Of a DNA stretch of 64,000 bases, positions 10,911 through 21,526 are shown piece by piece. A program made the position numbers and the translations under genes. The stretch is from the NCBI RefSeq assembly GCF_008831285.2, contig NC_045143.1, positions 23,810,302 to 23,874,301 of the forward strand, written 5' to 3'. The notes beneath the pieces were generated by a model, which was not told the DNA's origin, searched no databases, and was given only the letters and a program-made list of their open reading frames with translations. Positions within the stretch are counted from its first letter, which is position 1. Each line of letters opens with the position of its first letter. Source of the stretch: Nymphaea colorata. Its lineage: Eukaryota; Streptophyta; Magnoliopsida; Nymphaeales; Nymphaeaceae.

Positions 10911-13900
10911 TGTTAACACCCCAAATTTTTTCACATCAAAATTGAAGCAATGTGAAAATTTCACAAAAGAATTGTGAAAATTTACAATTTCAAAACCAAT
11001 TTCGAATCTAAAGAACAATTAGATTCAAATCGTGAATTTAACCCGATACACGAATCCCAATGCAAGATTACGAGTCCAAATTCAATTGCAAATGTCATTT
11101 GAAATCCAAATCCAATTGCAAAATGCAAATTTTGACTTAGATCCAAGAATTGGATCTAATTCAGTCTAAAATGCTACGTGGGACCCACGTGTGGGCCCCA
11201 CCTAGCTCGTGTGGTCAAGAGCCCCCCAGGGGCCATGCCCCTTCCATGTCAAAAAAAATAATAAATAAATATTTTCTCTCAAATTAATTGAAGAAAAGTC
11301 ATTTTCAAGAAGAAATAAAGGAGAAACTTAGGAAAAGAGAGACATTTATGTCTCCCTCTTCTTTAACTAGGTCCTCATTAAAGAAAAAAATCATTTTCAA
11401 GGAAGCAATTACTAGACTGGTCAAACTCACCTAACCTACTTAATCCAAGTAGGTTTGACCTGGGTGCACTCAAATGTGGTGCCAATTCCAGCTAGGTTCG
11501 GTCACCATGGGCTCAACACAGTCAAAACGTAAGTCTGTCTCATGATCCAATTAATGGACGAAAATAGACTTTGACCGAACCAAACCCACTTTGACTAAAC
11601 TCAGTCAAAGTACAATTTAGCTCAATTAAGAGCTTTCTTGACCCAAATTTATCAAATTACCTCAAATAAAGTCAAACTACTTGCAAATGAGCTTTGACTT
11701 TGGTCAATTGGTCGAAATTGATCAATTTGGATAATTTTGCCTTTTTGCGGTCAACTTAAGATTAAAAAGCCTAAAATGGTTTATAAAAGGCAAATAAACA
11801 TTTGAATTTGTCAAATGCATGAATCAAATACCAAATTTAAATTGAATTTCTCAAGTGAAAGTTTGATTCAGTTGAAATCCATTTTCAATCAAGTTTTGGA
11901 CGAAAATACCCTTTTCAAACAAATTTGATAAAATTTTTAAATTTTATTAAAATTTAAATTTAATTATCATAATTCAATGGCATTTGGAGCTTAGTAACTA
12001 GGTTTTAACCTTATAAGCTCGATTTCAAATAAAAAATAAATAAATAGTACAAAATAAGGGCAAAACCTTGTGCAAGGGCATTTTCGTCCAAACTTTTGGT
12101 CAAAATGGTCACCTAGGTCTGAACCCAAGTTGACCAAACCTAGCCCAACCCACCTAGCTCGTGGAAATGGGCTGAGAAATGGTCAATTAGAGCCTTTAAA
12201 GTCTATTTAACTCATTTTACAAGTCCCCAAGGTCTTAAGCAAGTTCCCAAGGTGAGTTAAGAAGGTGGTTGAACCCACCTCCTCCTCTATATAAACCTCC
12301 CCTTGGTCACCAAGGGGGAGGACGAAATTTTGGAGCATTCTATCAAATTGCTGCAGCCAAGGAGCTAGGAGGGAGAAGCCAAGGAAGAGAGAAGAGGTTC
12401 GTCCAAGCCCCCTTCCCCTTTTTCTTCCATTCTCTTCTTCACTTTCTTCTATTCTCCCCATTGATTTTGCTAAGTTAGGGTGCTTAAGTGAACCCTTACT
12501 TAGGATTTTCATGGTGAGAAGCCCTCTTTACCACTCCAAATTCCAGCAAGCAAGCTATTTCTTATTCTAACTTTGCTAAGCTTGAATCCACGGTTGGATT
12601 CTTGCTTAGGATTGCTTGTGTTAGAAAACAAGTGAAGACGAAGGACAAACATCAAGAACGACCGCAAGGTAGGTGATCTTAACTCACTTCTCTTCTACTT
12701 TAGCTTATTGTTGATTTATTTTAATTCCAGCAATTCGTGGGAGGGTTTATTTTCATTTGCTTACGGCTGGGAATGATGTCCAGCTAAGGGAAACCTACGC
12801 TTCAATGTACATGTTAATGCACAATGCATGCATATGTCGGTTTTTCTTAAATATTAACCCAAGTATCAAATTTTGAAATGGGCCCCAAGGCCAGGTCCCT
12901 TTCAAAGGAACCAACTTAATACCATTTTGAACTCCCTACCATGAGAATCCCACGGTGAGAGAGTGATTTTGCTACATCACGTATGATGAAAATGCCTATA
13001 AGGGATGGATACGTTTTTATGAATGTGATCCACCATTGCATGGCGAAATGATGGACGAATAAGCTTGAGTATTGTTTTATTTTCTTTCTTATTCACAGTC
13101 ATTTTGATTCATGTCTTTCAATTTAATTAATCAAGGGTAGAATGGAAGATTTGAAATAAGTTCTTAATCTTCCTACATAAAAGAACCTAGCCATGAATCA
13201 TCATGATTCATGAGTCATGCGGTCCCTTGATAAAATTTCATTTTGAAAAGTAAGGTACGTATATGTATACATTGTTATATATGTACATATATGTATCTGA
13301 TTTCTTGTCAAAAATTACATTCCTTCCTTAAAATCAGGTTGGAACATATTTCCAAACCGGTCTTTAAGGAAATGGGCCATTTTTATTGATTTTTCTAGTG
13401 CAAGATTATAAATTATTTTCATTTCATTTTTACTTAATTTCAGCAAACTCATACGTAAGATGTATGTATGTTGTTGAAATCAGACCATGTTTCATAGGAA
13501 TTGGTTTAAGAATATCAAATTTACATATTTGAAATACCAACCATCCTAGAATCATCCAAAGGAGTTGATGATTTCATTACTACGAAATCTGGAATTTGAA
13601 TAGATTTGAAAAACTCATTGTTTCTATCTAAGAAACAAGTCCTTATTGGAATCAATGTCCACAATTTTCAGCTATTTAAATCAACACAAGGTCTGATTTT
13701 TAGCTATTTTGAGACAAAAGTGGACGTCATCCATGTCTCCCATTCGTTTCAAAGATTGAACTTGACATCATTTATATATTTTCATCATTTTGATAATTTT
13801 ATGTCAAGCCTCAAGCTTATGGACTACATCTCTAATTCATGTGCTTAATCATATAATGAGCACATATAGAGAAAGTCCTACATTTTAATCAATCTTCATG

Positions 13901-14726
13901 TATAGATTGTATGACGTGCAATACGGACTTTGAGAGATTATGAGGGAGTGAAGAATGTATGTTTCATATGAATGAATCTTGATGGATTATGAGAGAGAGA
14001 AGAATGAATGTTCCATATAGTTTCCATTCTCGTTTCATGCATTCACTTTCACTCAAAATCAATGGCACCACATGCACATTCTCAAGAAATTAAGTGATTC
14101 AAATTTAAGTTGCAAAAAGTGACCAAGTCATATTGCAATGAGAATTTGTAAACTTCACTTAACTTCAAAAGAAAACACAAGCAATGCATTCATAATCTTT
14201 TGGCCAAAGTGCATTTGAAAAACAACATGTTTTCTAACAATTTGGAACCTATGTTCTTTCAAAAGAATGAATTCTACAAATCACATGATTTGACAAAAGA
14301 AGAGTTCAAAATCAATTTTTATCATAAGATGATCATCATCATCTAGAGTTCACAACAAAGAACTCAATCCCAAATCTTCAAAAATCCTCAAGAATTATGT
14401 GTTTCAAATAACACCAAAACAAAGGTTTTTAAACCGACTTGAAAACCCCCAATATTCAAATTCATTTATTCAAAAAAATGAATTTCGGTTCTTGAATCCA
14501 AAACCTCAATGCATAAGCATATAGGACTTACATCAATAACTCGTATATGATCCAAATGATCCTTAGTCCTTGGTCTAATTACCCCTGTTAAAGGCGGCAG
14601 GAACGGTTGGACCTCGTACCGACGAGCGGATCCCTTTCTCTTGAAAATTTTCTCAAAACCCAAATTTTAAAAGAATTTTGCTCACTCGCATTTCGACCTT
14701 CTTGAAAAAGGAGTGGGGTGCGAACA
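10911..14726 (+). repeat. 5' LTR of element A (3816 bp)
   Basis: It begins TGTTAACACC and ends GTGCGAACA, with TG...CA termini, and matches 24061-27886 along its whole length. Differences are about 2% by eye over the first 2.6 kb, but the stretch 13517-14366 has only one difference. A TATA box (TATATAAA, 12288-12295) marks the likely promoter. The last ~200 bp share a conserved block with the otherwise different LTR of element B. Small open frames inside it are not considered genes. Confidence 0.95.
12288..12295 (+). promoter_or_regulatory. TATA box of LTR A (5' copy)
   Basis: TATATAAA follows a CCTCCTCC tract and is identical in the 3' LTR at 25445-25452. It probably sets the start of the retrotransposon transcript. 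Confidence 0.6.
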
Positions 14727-14728
14727 GA

Positions 14729-14747
14729 TGGCACGCCCGGTGGGACC
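14729..14747 (+). promoter_or_regulatory. primer-binding site of element A
   Basis: TGGCACGCCCGGTGGGACC begins two bases after the LTR end, where the tRNA primer binds for minus-strand synthesis. It aligns in position with TGGCGACCGTGATGGGACC in element B. The exact tRNA was not determined; it is not the initiator-Met type seen in element C. Confidence 0.7.
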
Positions 14748-15523
14748 CGTCATTGTTTGTCTAAAGACTTATTTGGATCATATATGAGTTATTTTCACCA
14801 ATGTCGGACATCAATTGCACAAAAAAAAAAATTAAATTCACAAAAATGCATACCGACATCATGTAGTGTACATTGAGGAGATTTCATGAACCTCATTCAT
14901 TTCAATTTATCCTACCCCTCTTCAATTTAAGGATTGTATGCAGCCCATGTATGCTCTCAAAATTTCAAATCCATCTCTTAGGAATGTATGCAATAGAGCT
15001 ATCTATTTTGCATCTTCTCATGAATTTTGAAAAACAAATCCTTACCTATATCATATCCCGGTCATCATGTTGCCGGGCTATTTCTAGGACATTAGTCCAA
15101 GATATAGCCTTACAACTGGACCACCCAATTGGACTGAGAAGTCCCCCCATTAGTACCGAAACAGACAATAGTCTCGGTATATCGATGGGTGAACAAGGAG
15201 AAATGGAGAGCCCAAATCTAGAAAACCCTTAGAGGAGTCAATGCTAGTACCATAAATTTGGTATATAGGTATACCATAAATTTTGGATAAATAAAGAACC
15301 ATTTACCCATTTATTTTCCATAGGTTCCAAGACCAATTTTCAAAATAATGCATATAGGCAAGAGTCCTAAGAATTGCATTATCAATTTTTCATTAACTGC
15401 TTGTTTGGATGCATGTGATGTTTTACTTTGCCCCTAAGTTCATGTCCAAACCCAATGTCAAAACTCTTCTCGAGTCTCTATTGGGTCAATTCATGTCAAA
15501 GTCTAATACCTTTTCTTGTCTAG
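14748..15523 (+). other. untranslated leader of element A
   Basis: About 780 bp between the PBS and the PMD ORF without a long frame of recognisable content. It contains the covarying structured block at 15057-15189. It ends in a pyrimidine-rich stretch and TAG immediately before the PMD start codon, a possible 3' splice site. Confidence 0.6.
15057..15189 (+). promoter_or_regulatory. structured leader RNA of element A (covaries with element B)
   Basis: Stem 1 pairs CCCGG (15057-15061) with CCGGG (15073-15077) around loop TCATCATGTTG. A second stem can pair GCTAT (15077-15081) with ATAGC (15104-15108), with GGAC-ATTA-GTCC inside. Stem 3 is GGACT-GAGA-AGTCC (15131-15144). Stem 4 pairs CCCAT (15146-15150) with ATGGG (15185-15189) and TACCGA (15154-15159) with TCGGTA (15174-15179), with internal loop strands TAG and TATCG. 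The homologous block of element B (37496-37625) keeps the loops and pairing but changes paired bases. A role in packaging, dimerisation or translation is inference. Confidence 0.6.
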
Positions 15524-16735
15524 ATGGACTCAGAAAGTATCTTCCCATATGACCACATCCTATTCAGGTCATGTCAAGGCCGATCCGGACTTCGCATCAT
15601 CCCAAGTAGAGTCTACCTACCTCAGTGGTATCTTTCATGGTACCCAACTTTTCGGTGTATGTTCCCGGATCACTTAGAGGATTGCGGTCTTGAAGAAACA
15701 GTCAGTCTTGCCATACAGCCTATCAATGGCAATCTAATCCATGCAATTGCTGAAAGATGGAACCCAAGGACCAACACATTCTGGTTTCCATGGGGTGAAA
15801 TGACAATCACTCGTGATGAGTTCTCCAACATTATGGGTTTGCCAGAACCAAAAGGTGACCCAAGAGGTCCAATTGAAGACCAGTTCCTTGTAAACCAAGG
15901 TCAAGTCAAAACTCTAGAAGTGATTCGTAAACTCCCAGGGAAAAGGAGTTGGCATTTTCTAGAGAAAGATGGACATCAATATCTTCAACTACAAGAGCTT
16001 GGTGAAACATACTCCCAATTTGTCAACCTTGCGTCACTATCTAGAACTGTTGCAGACAAGTACAAAAACTCCATGGTGACTTGTACCGTGGGTCTTATCT
16101 TCTTCAATAATGAAGAACACATAATGGATTTCCGCATAGCTCGCCTCTTCAGAAAATGGGGGCATGTCAAAGTCCGTCACATTTCCATAGCAATGGCAGC
16201 GTTGACATTCCTTTACAGAGGGTTGGCCAAATTTTCAATTGGAGATGCAGACTCGATAGAAGGATGTGTCTTTGCACTGCAAGCATGGTTCTACAAACAT
16301 GTGGGGCCACAATCATGTCATTTTCAAAACACAGACGGTCAGTTATCCAGTATGGAGCACTACCGCAGAAAGATGGAGGAAGTTGATGACTCCACCATCA
16401 TTTGGGACTTCTTTGATCGAGAGGTCATCAAGTCAAGATACACTTACAACCCAGTCAGAGGAAGTCTTCTATTGGGACCGTTTTTCATAATTGAATATCA
16501 TCCGGAGCGTTGCCTCAGGCAATTCTCACTGCGTCAGAGGAAGGCATATCCAATTGAGTCGGAAGGAGCCATTGTGGAGTGTGAACTAGACACTGAAGAG
16601 TGGTCCGGGATATACACCTATGCCCAGCAACGTTGGGAATCATTTGCTCACTTGTATCTTGTCCTTGGTCCAGGAATGGGTCCCGAATATATAAAATGGT
16701 GGGATGAAGTCCGCCCATCTACCCTTCTATCCTAG
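15524..16735 (+). CDS. plant mobile domain (PMD, MAIN/MAIL-like) protein carried by element A
   Basis: An intact 403-aa frame upstream of gag on the sense strand. The core motif runs from about residue 77 (ERWNPRTNTFWFPWGEMTIT), followed by a MGLPEP turn and a C-terminal part with LLLGPFFIIEYHPERCLRQF. This resembles the plant mobile domain (aminotransferase-like, PF10536) of Arabidopsis MAIN/MAIL proteins, which act in the nucleus in gene and transposon silencing. Its function in the element is unknown. Element B carries a homologue at the same place, so this is an inherited part of the family and not a chance capture. The ATG directly follows a TTTTCTTGTCTAG acceptor-like motif. The frame has no lesions although gag and pol downstream are broken. 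Family assignment is from motif recall, not a search. Confidence 0.75.
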   Translation: MDSESIFPYDHILFRSCQGRSGLRIIPSRVYLPQWYLSWYPTFRCMFPDHLEDCGLEETVSLAIQPINGNLIHAIAERWNPRTNTFWFPWGEMTITRDEFSNIMGLPEPKGDPRGPIEDQFLVNQGQVKTLEVIRKLPGKRSWHFLEKDGHQYLQLQELGETYSQFVNLASLSRTVADKYKNSMVTCTVGLIFFNNEEHIMDFRIARLFRKWGHVKVRHISIAMAALTFLYRGLAKFSIGDADSIEGCVFALQAWFYKHVGPQSCHFQNTDGQLSSMEHYRRKMEEVDDSTIIWDFFDREVIKSRYTYNPVRGSLLLGPFFIIEYHPERCLRQFSLRQRKAYPIESEGAIVECELDTEEWSGIYTYAQQRWESFAHLYLVLGPGMGPEYIKWWDEVRPSTLLS

Positions 16736-16918
16736 ATTGTCATGTCTAGTTCATTGTCATTAAGCCAAAATTTGTCAAGTTTTGTCAAGTTATGTTAAAC
16801 TTTGTCAAGTTTTGTCATTCTCATCTTTCTTTTAATATGTAATCAAAATTTGTCACCTCTCATCAATTCACATCCTAACATTTTCAATTTTTCTTCTTGC
16901 AAGGTGAACATCCGCTTT

Positions 16919-19487
16919 ATGGTTGAAACCAGAAGCCAAAGCAGGAGAAGGAGTGAAATGGAGCTTGATCAACCTTTTATAGGAGACAGGGGAGAAGAAT
17001 CCTCCTCAGAAACACCTCCCAAGCTGGAAATAAATGACCCAGAATTTGAGGAATACAGAAGATTCCGGAAATACATGATCATGTTCAATGAAGAACAAGC
17101 GCAGGCAGAAAAAGCCAAAAAGAAAGGGAAGAAAACAAGAAAGTACTCATCAAGCAGTTCAGACTCTTCTGAAGACGCTACAACATAATCTAGTAGTGAG
17201 GAAGAACCGAAAACTCCAAAGAAAAAGAAGAAGGGAGAATCCTGGAAAACAAAAATCCAGGAAGTTGAAAAGAAGTTAAATGCAGTACAACTTAAAGGCA
17301 AGAACAAGAGGAATTTCACTTGCGAAGATTTCTACGAAAGCTTCGAAAATGACAAACACATAAAAAACTTGCCCAAGAAATTTATCAAATTTGATGGCCA
17401 TGGAGACCCAAAGGCACATTTGGCCATGTTCTTTGCTGAATGCTACAAATTCCGCCACAATCATAGGGCCCTCTTTCGATGTTTCCCTAGAAGCTTAGAA
17501 GGAATTGCAGCACAATGGTATCGGGAACACATCAACCCAGTGGAATTGAAAAATTTTGACATGTTAATCAACCTTTTCATCGAAAGGTTCATTCAAAACG
17601 TTGAAACTGCACCAACGATCACCACATTATGCTATCTAAAACAGAGGCCAGGTGAAAAGGTGAGAGATTTTATTCAGAGGTGGAGGTCTTCTTGCAACAA
17701 GATGAGAGACCCAATCTCTCAATCCCATGCACTAAGATTGATCGTAAACAATTTGACACAACCATTAAGGAGCCTCATTTCCAATGCTCCAATCAAGTCT
17801 TTCATCGATCTCACTGAGAGGGCAGAATGCATTGAAGCAGGAATTGAGAATGGAGCTTTTGATGCTGTCATCCCGGTAAAAGTAAGGGAAGATACAAAAA
17901 AGAATAGCAGAAGTCAGAATGCTCCAACCAACATCGTGGCCAACGCTGCAGCCTTCAAGAAAGAAAAGTCCAAATATCCAAGAATAAAGGGGTAATGGAC
18001 AGAGCTAGTGGCAGTAGTAGTGGCACAAAAACAAACATCCTGGATGGGGGTACGATAGAAAATTTACCCCATTACAACAAAGTTATGAAGAGGTCATGCA
18101 TATGCTAATCGAAAGAGGTACTCTGTTTCTCCCAAAAGTCTCCAACCCCCCACCAATGATGGGGAAAAACAAAGAGCAATTCTGCAAATTTCATCGCGCT
18201 CCAGGACATGATACAGAAGACTGCCTTGTACTTAAAAATATTGTGCAAGATGCAGTTGACAAAGAAATAATCAAAGAGGTCAGTGAACAGCCGGACATTC
18301 TCAAGAATCCTTTTCATAAACATGGCAAAGGAATAGTTTCGATGGTCAGATTTTCAACAGGTCGTCAAATTATGGTGACAAACAAAAGGGATACAGCGTC
18401 CCTGGATTTCTTTGGATTGTTTTTCAAACATGATAAATGATCCATCAATGCACAAACCGGACTGGTTAAACAAGACCATCTGACAGAGATTGATCAGAAG
18501 TCACAAGTGTGTGACCCTGAACCATTGGAATCCATTTTCAATGAATTGGACCCCTTACCTGAAGCCAAGAAGGGAGGGTTTAGCCCTAACAGAGGGAATG
18601 AATGGGCTTTTGAATTATGTGAAAATAGTCCGATCATATTCTCTGATAAAGATCTACCAACTGGAGGTGCATCGCACAATGATGCCTTGCACATAGTGAT
18701 AGAGACAAGGGGCACCAGAGTCTCCCACGTTTTAATTGATGGTGGAGTAAGCCTGAACATCTGTCCACAACAAACAGCTCGTGAGTTGGGCATAAGACAG
18801 GCTGACTATACTCCATCCAAAATTTTCATCCACGGATATGACGGGACAGGACAACCATGCCTAGGATGCATATGTCTGGATTTGAATATTTCTGAGACGT
18901 ATCATCGGGTTTTATTTCATGTGGTGGATATAGAACCCTCCTTCAACTTGTTGCTTGGCAGGCCATGGATCCATGCTACCAATGCAGTTCCCTCCACTCT
19001 ACATCAGTGTGTCAAATGGACTCACAACGGGAATTCTATAACCATCTATGCAGAGGATAGGGAAAGTCGGCTTGTACACCCAATGATTCCGGTACCAACA
19101 TATACAATTGAGGTACCCAGTATTCGAGTCTGCAAAGAGGAAGAAATATCTCAAAGTCTTAGCAGGTTGGCCATTCAAAAACCAAAGAAACAGGTATGGG
19201 TGAAAAGGGGTACCAAACTTGAAACAAGTTACAAAAGTCATCCGTTGTTCAAGAAATTCTGCCAGAATGAGAAAGGATTGGATTTACTCATACGCCATGG
19301 CTACCAGCCATTTACTAGCCTTGGCAAACATGAAAATAGAATCTTGGAACCAGTTACCTTGACAGGACAACGAGGCACTCAAGCCTTGGGGTGCCAAAGC
19401 TATGTAAAAGTGGATGTTGAGGAAGAATTCAAGCCAGTACCTTTCGTCAAGAGCAATACCATAGGCGGATGTTCACCATCAATTTGA
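16919..19487 (+). pseudogene. gag-protease of element A, interrupted
   Basis: It starts MVETRSQSR, as does gag of element B. An acidic/Ser/Lys-rich N-terminal part is followed by the retrotransposon gag core (LFRCFPRSLEGIAAQWYREH, about 17470-17530), a zinc-knuckle-like CX2HX4HX4C (CKFHRAPGHDTEDC, near 18187) and an aspartic protease with active site VLIDGGVSLNI (near 18735). A G-patch-like tail (GYQPFTSLGK, near 19300) follows. Lesions: in-frame TAA at 17186-17188, a frameshift between about 17993 and 18030, and in-frame TGA at 18438-18440. The gag core would form the particle; this copy cannot make the full protein. Confidence 0.85.
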
Positions 19488-19645
19488 ATCAACAAATCCG
19501 TCATCATTTTGTCATTTTGTCGTCATTGTACTCAAATAGACCAAGTGTCTTCATTTTGTAATACCTTCAAAAATACAATGACAAATGCAAATTACTTCCA
19601 TATACAATGTCTCAAATTTCATCTAACTTCTTTACAATCTTTAGG

Positions 19646-21526
19646 ATGGCATTTGAGGATCAAACATCAAAAGCTTTTAAGGAGATAAATCCAGAACTCA
19701 CTGAGGCCGAATGTCCAGAGTTCATCCAAATGAGAAAGCAAGATCAACCGTCACCTCTGATTAATGATCCGATTGAGGAAATTAACATTGGCACGGAAGA
19801 GAGTCCAAAGATTTTGTAAATTGGAACAAGTCTCTCAGCATCAAGAAGCCTTTGCGTGGACTTATGAGGACATGCCAGACTTGATACAAAATTAGTCGAG
19901 CATCGACTACCATTGAAACCAGAATGCAAGCCAATCAAACAAAAGTTGAGGAAACTAGACCCTCGTCTTGAGGGGCAAGTTAAGGAAGGCCTGGAAGACC
20001 TACTAAAGGCAGGGTTCATCCGAACAATCGACTATCCTGAATGGTTAGCAAACATTGTGGTAGTCCCAAAGAAAAATGGTAAAATTCGGCTCTGCATCGA
20101 TTTCAGAGATTTGAATAAGGCTACACCAAAGGATGACTACCCACTTCCAAACATTGACTTGTTGGTAGACAGTACCGCAGGTCACGCTATGTTCTCCTTT
20201 ATGGATGAATATTCTGGTTATAACCAAATTAAGTTGGCAGCTCAAGATCAAGCCAAAACATCATTTACAACCCCATGGGGTACCTTCTGCTATACAGTAA
20301 TGCCATTTGGTTTGAAGAACGCTGGGGCAACATATCAAAGGGCTATGGCAGCTATTTTTCATGACCAAATGCATCAAATCATGGATGCATATGTAGATGA
20401 TCTACTAATTAAGTCAAAAACAAGGGAGAATCACATCAACATTCTCTCTCAAGTTTTTGATAGACTCTTACAATACAAACTTAGATTGAATCCACAAAAA
20501 TGTGTATTTGGTGTGGAATCCGGTAAGCTTTTGGGATTTATGGTCAGCCAAAAGGGAATCGAGATGGATCCTTCCAAAGCAAAGGCGATCATCGAAATGT
20601 CACCCCCAACAAATCTTAAGGAGCTACGCAGCTTGCAAGGCAGAATTCAGTCAATCAGAAGGTTTATATCTAATCTCGCCATGAGATGCGAACCCTTCAA
20701 CCATTTACTGCGGAAAGGAGTCAAATTTGAATGGGGGCATGAATGTCAAGCCTCATTCGAAAAGATCAAGAAGTATCTTCTTTGCCCACCAATTTTAAAA
20801 CCTCCAATTTTAGGGGAACCTCTACTCCTTTACATCACAGTTAACGATTCAGCCTGTGGTGGATTTCTGGCTCAATATGAAGAAGGATGCCGAATAGAAC
20901 ATGTCATTTATTACATCAGTAAGACATTTGTGCAGTATGAAAAGAACTACTCGCACATGGAAAAAACTTGCTTAGCCTTGGTGTGGATGTGTCAAAAATT
21001 AAGGCATTATCTATTGGCTTGTGAAGTTAAAATTTTATCCAAACTTAATCCACTCAAATATATCCTCGAACAGCCATTTCTGAATGGAAGGATAGCAAAG
21101 TGGCAGGTTTTGCTGATGCAATATGATTTGGAATATGTGTCACAAAAATCAATCAAGGGGCAAGCCATTGCAGACCAATTGGCAGATTTTCCTCTATATG
21201 AAGAAATTAGAACAAATGATGATTTTCCAGATGAGCAAATCCTGACAACTGAACCAGAGCCGATTTGGGAGATGTACTTTGATGGATCTAAGAGCACAGC
21301 TGGGGCAGGCATTGGGATACTTTTCATTACACCAGAAAGGGAAATGATTCCTTACTCTCTCAAATTGAATTTTTCCTGCACGCATAATATGGCAGAGTAC
21401 GAGGCCCTAATCCAAGGACTCAAAATGTTGCTCAAATTTAAAGTGCAGAGAGTTCGCATTTTTGGAGATTCTCTCTTAGCTGTCAGTCAGGTCAATGGAG
21501 ATTGGCAAGTCAAAGATAAAAATTGA
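19646..21526 (+). pseudogene. reverse transcriptase and dual RNase H of element A, interrupted
   Basis: The pol frame starts at ATG 19646, right after CTTTAG, an acceptor-like site matched in element B. An in-frame TAA at 19817-19819 replaces a Gln codon of B. A deletion of roughly 40 nt and a further small indel follow before 19913. From 19913 the frame is open: reverse transcriptase with CIDFRDLN, MPFGLKNAGATYQRAM and catalytic AYVDDLL, Ty3-type RNase H (LLLYITVNDSACGGFLAQYE), a connection segment, then a second archaeal-type RNase H (MYFDGSKSTAGAGIGI, MAEYEALIQGL). This dual RNase H is typical of Tat. The frame ends at 21526 by loss of one base relative to element B. Confidence 0.88.

Noticed and set aside
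13606-13848. 80-aa frame in LTR A, present in both LTRs (also 26766-27008)
   Set aside because: Its conservation is explained by the homogenised LTR block; no start context or domain supports a gene.
15057-15189. Hammerhead ribozyme in the retrotransposon leader
   Set aside because: The CTGATGA and GAAA core strings needed for a hammerhead are not present in the conserved block of both elements.
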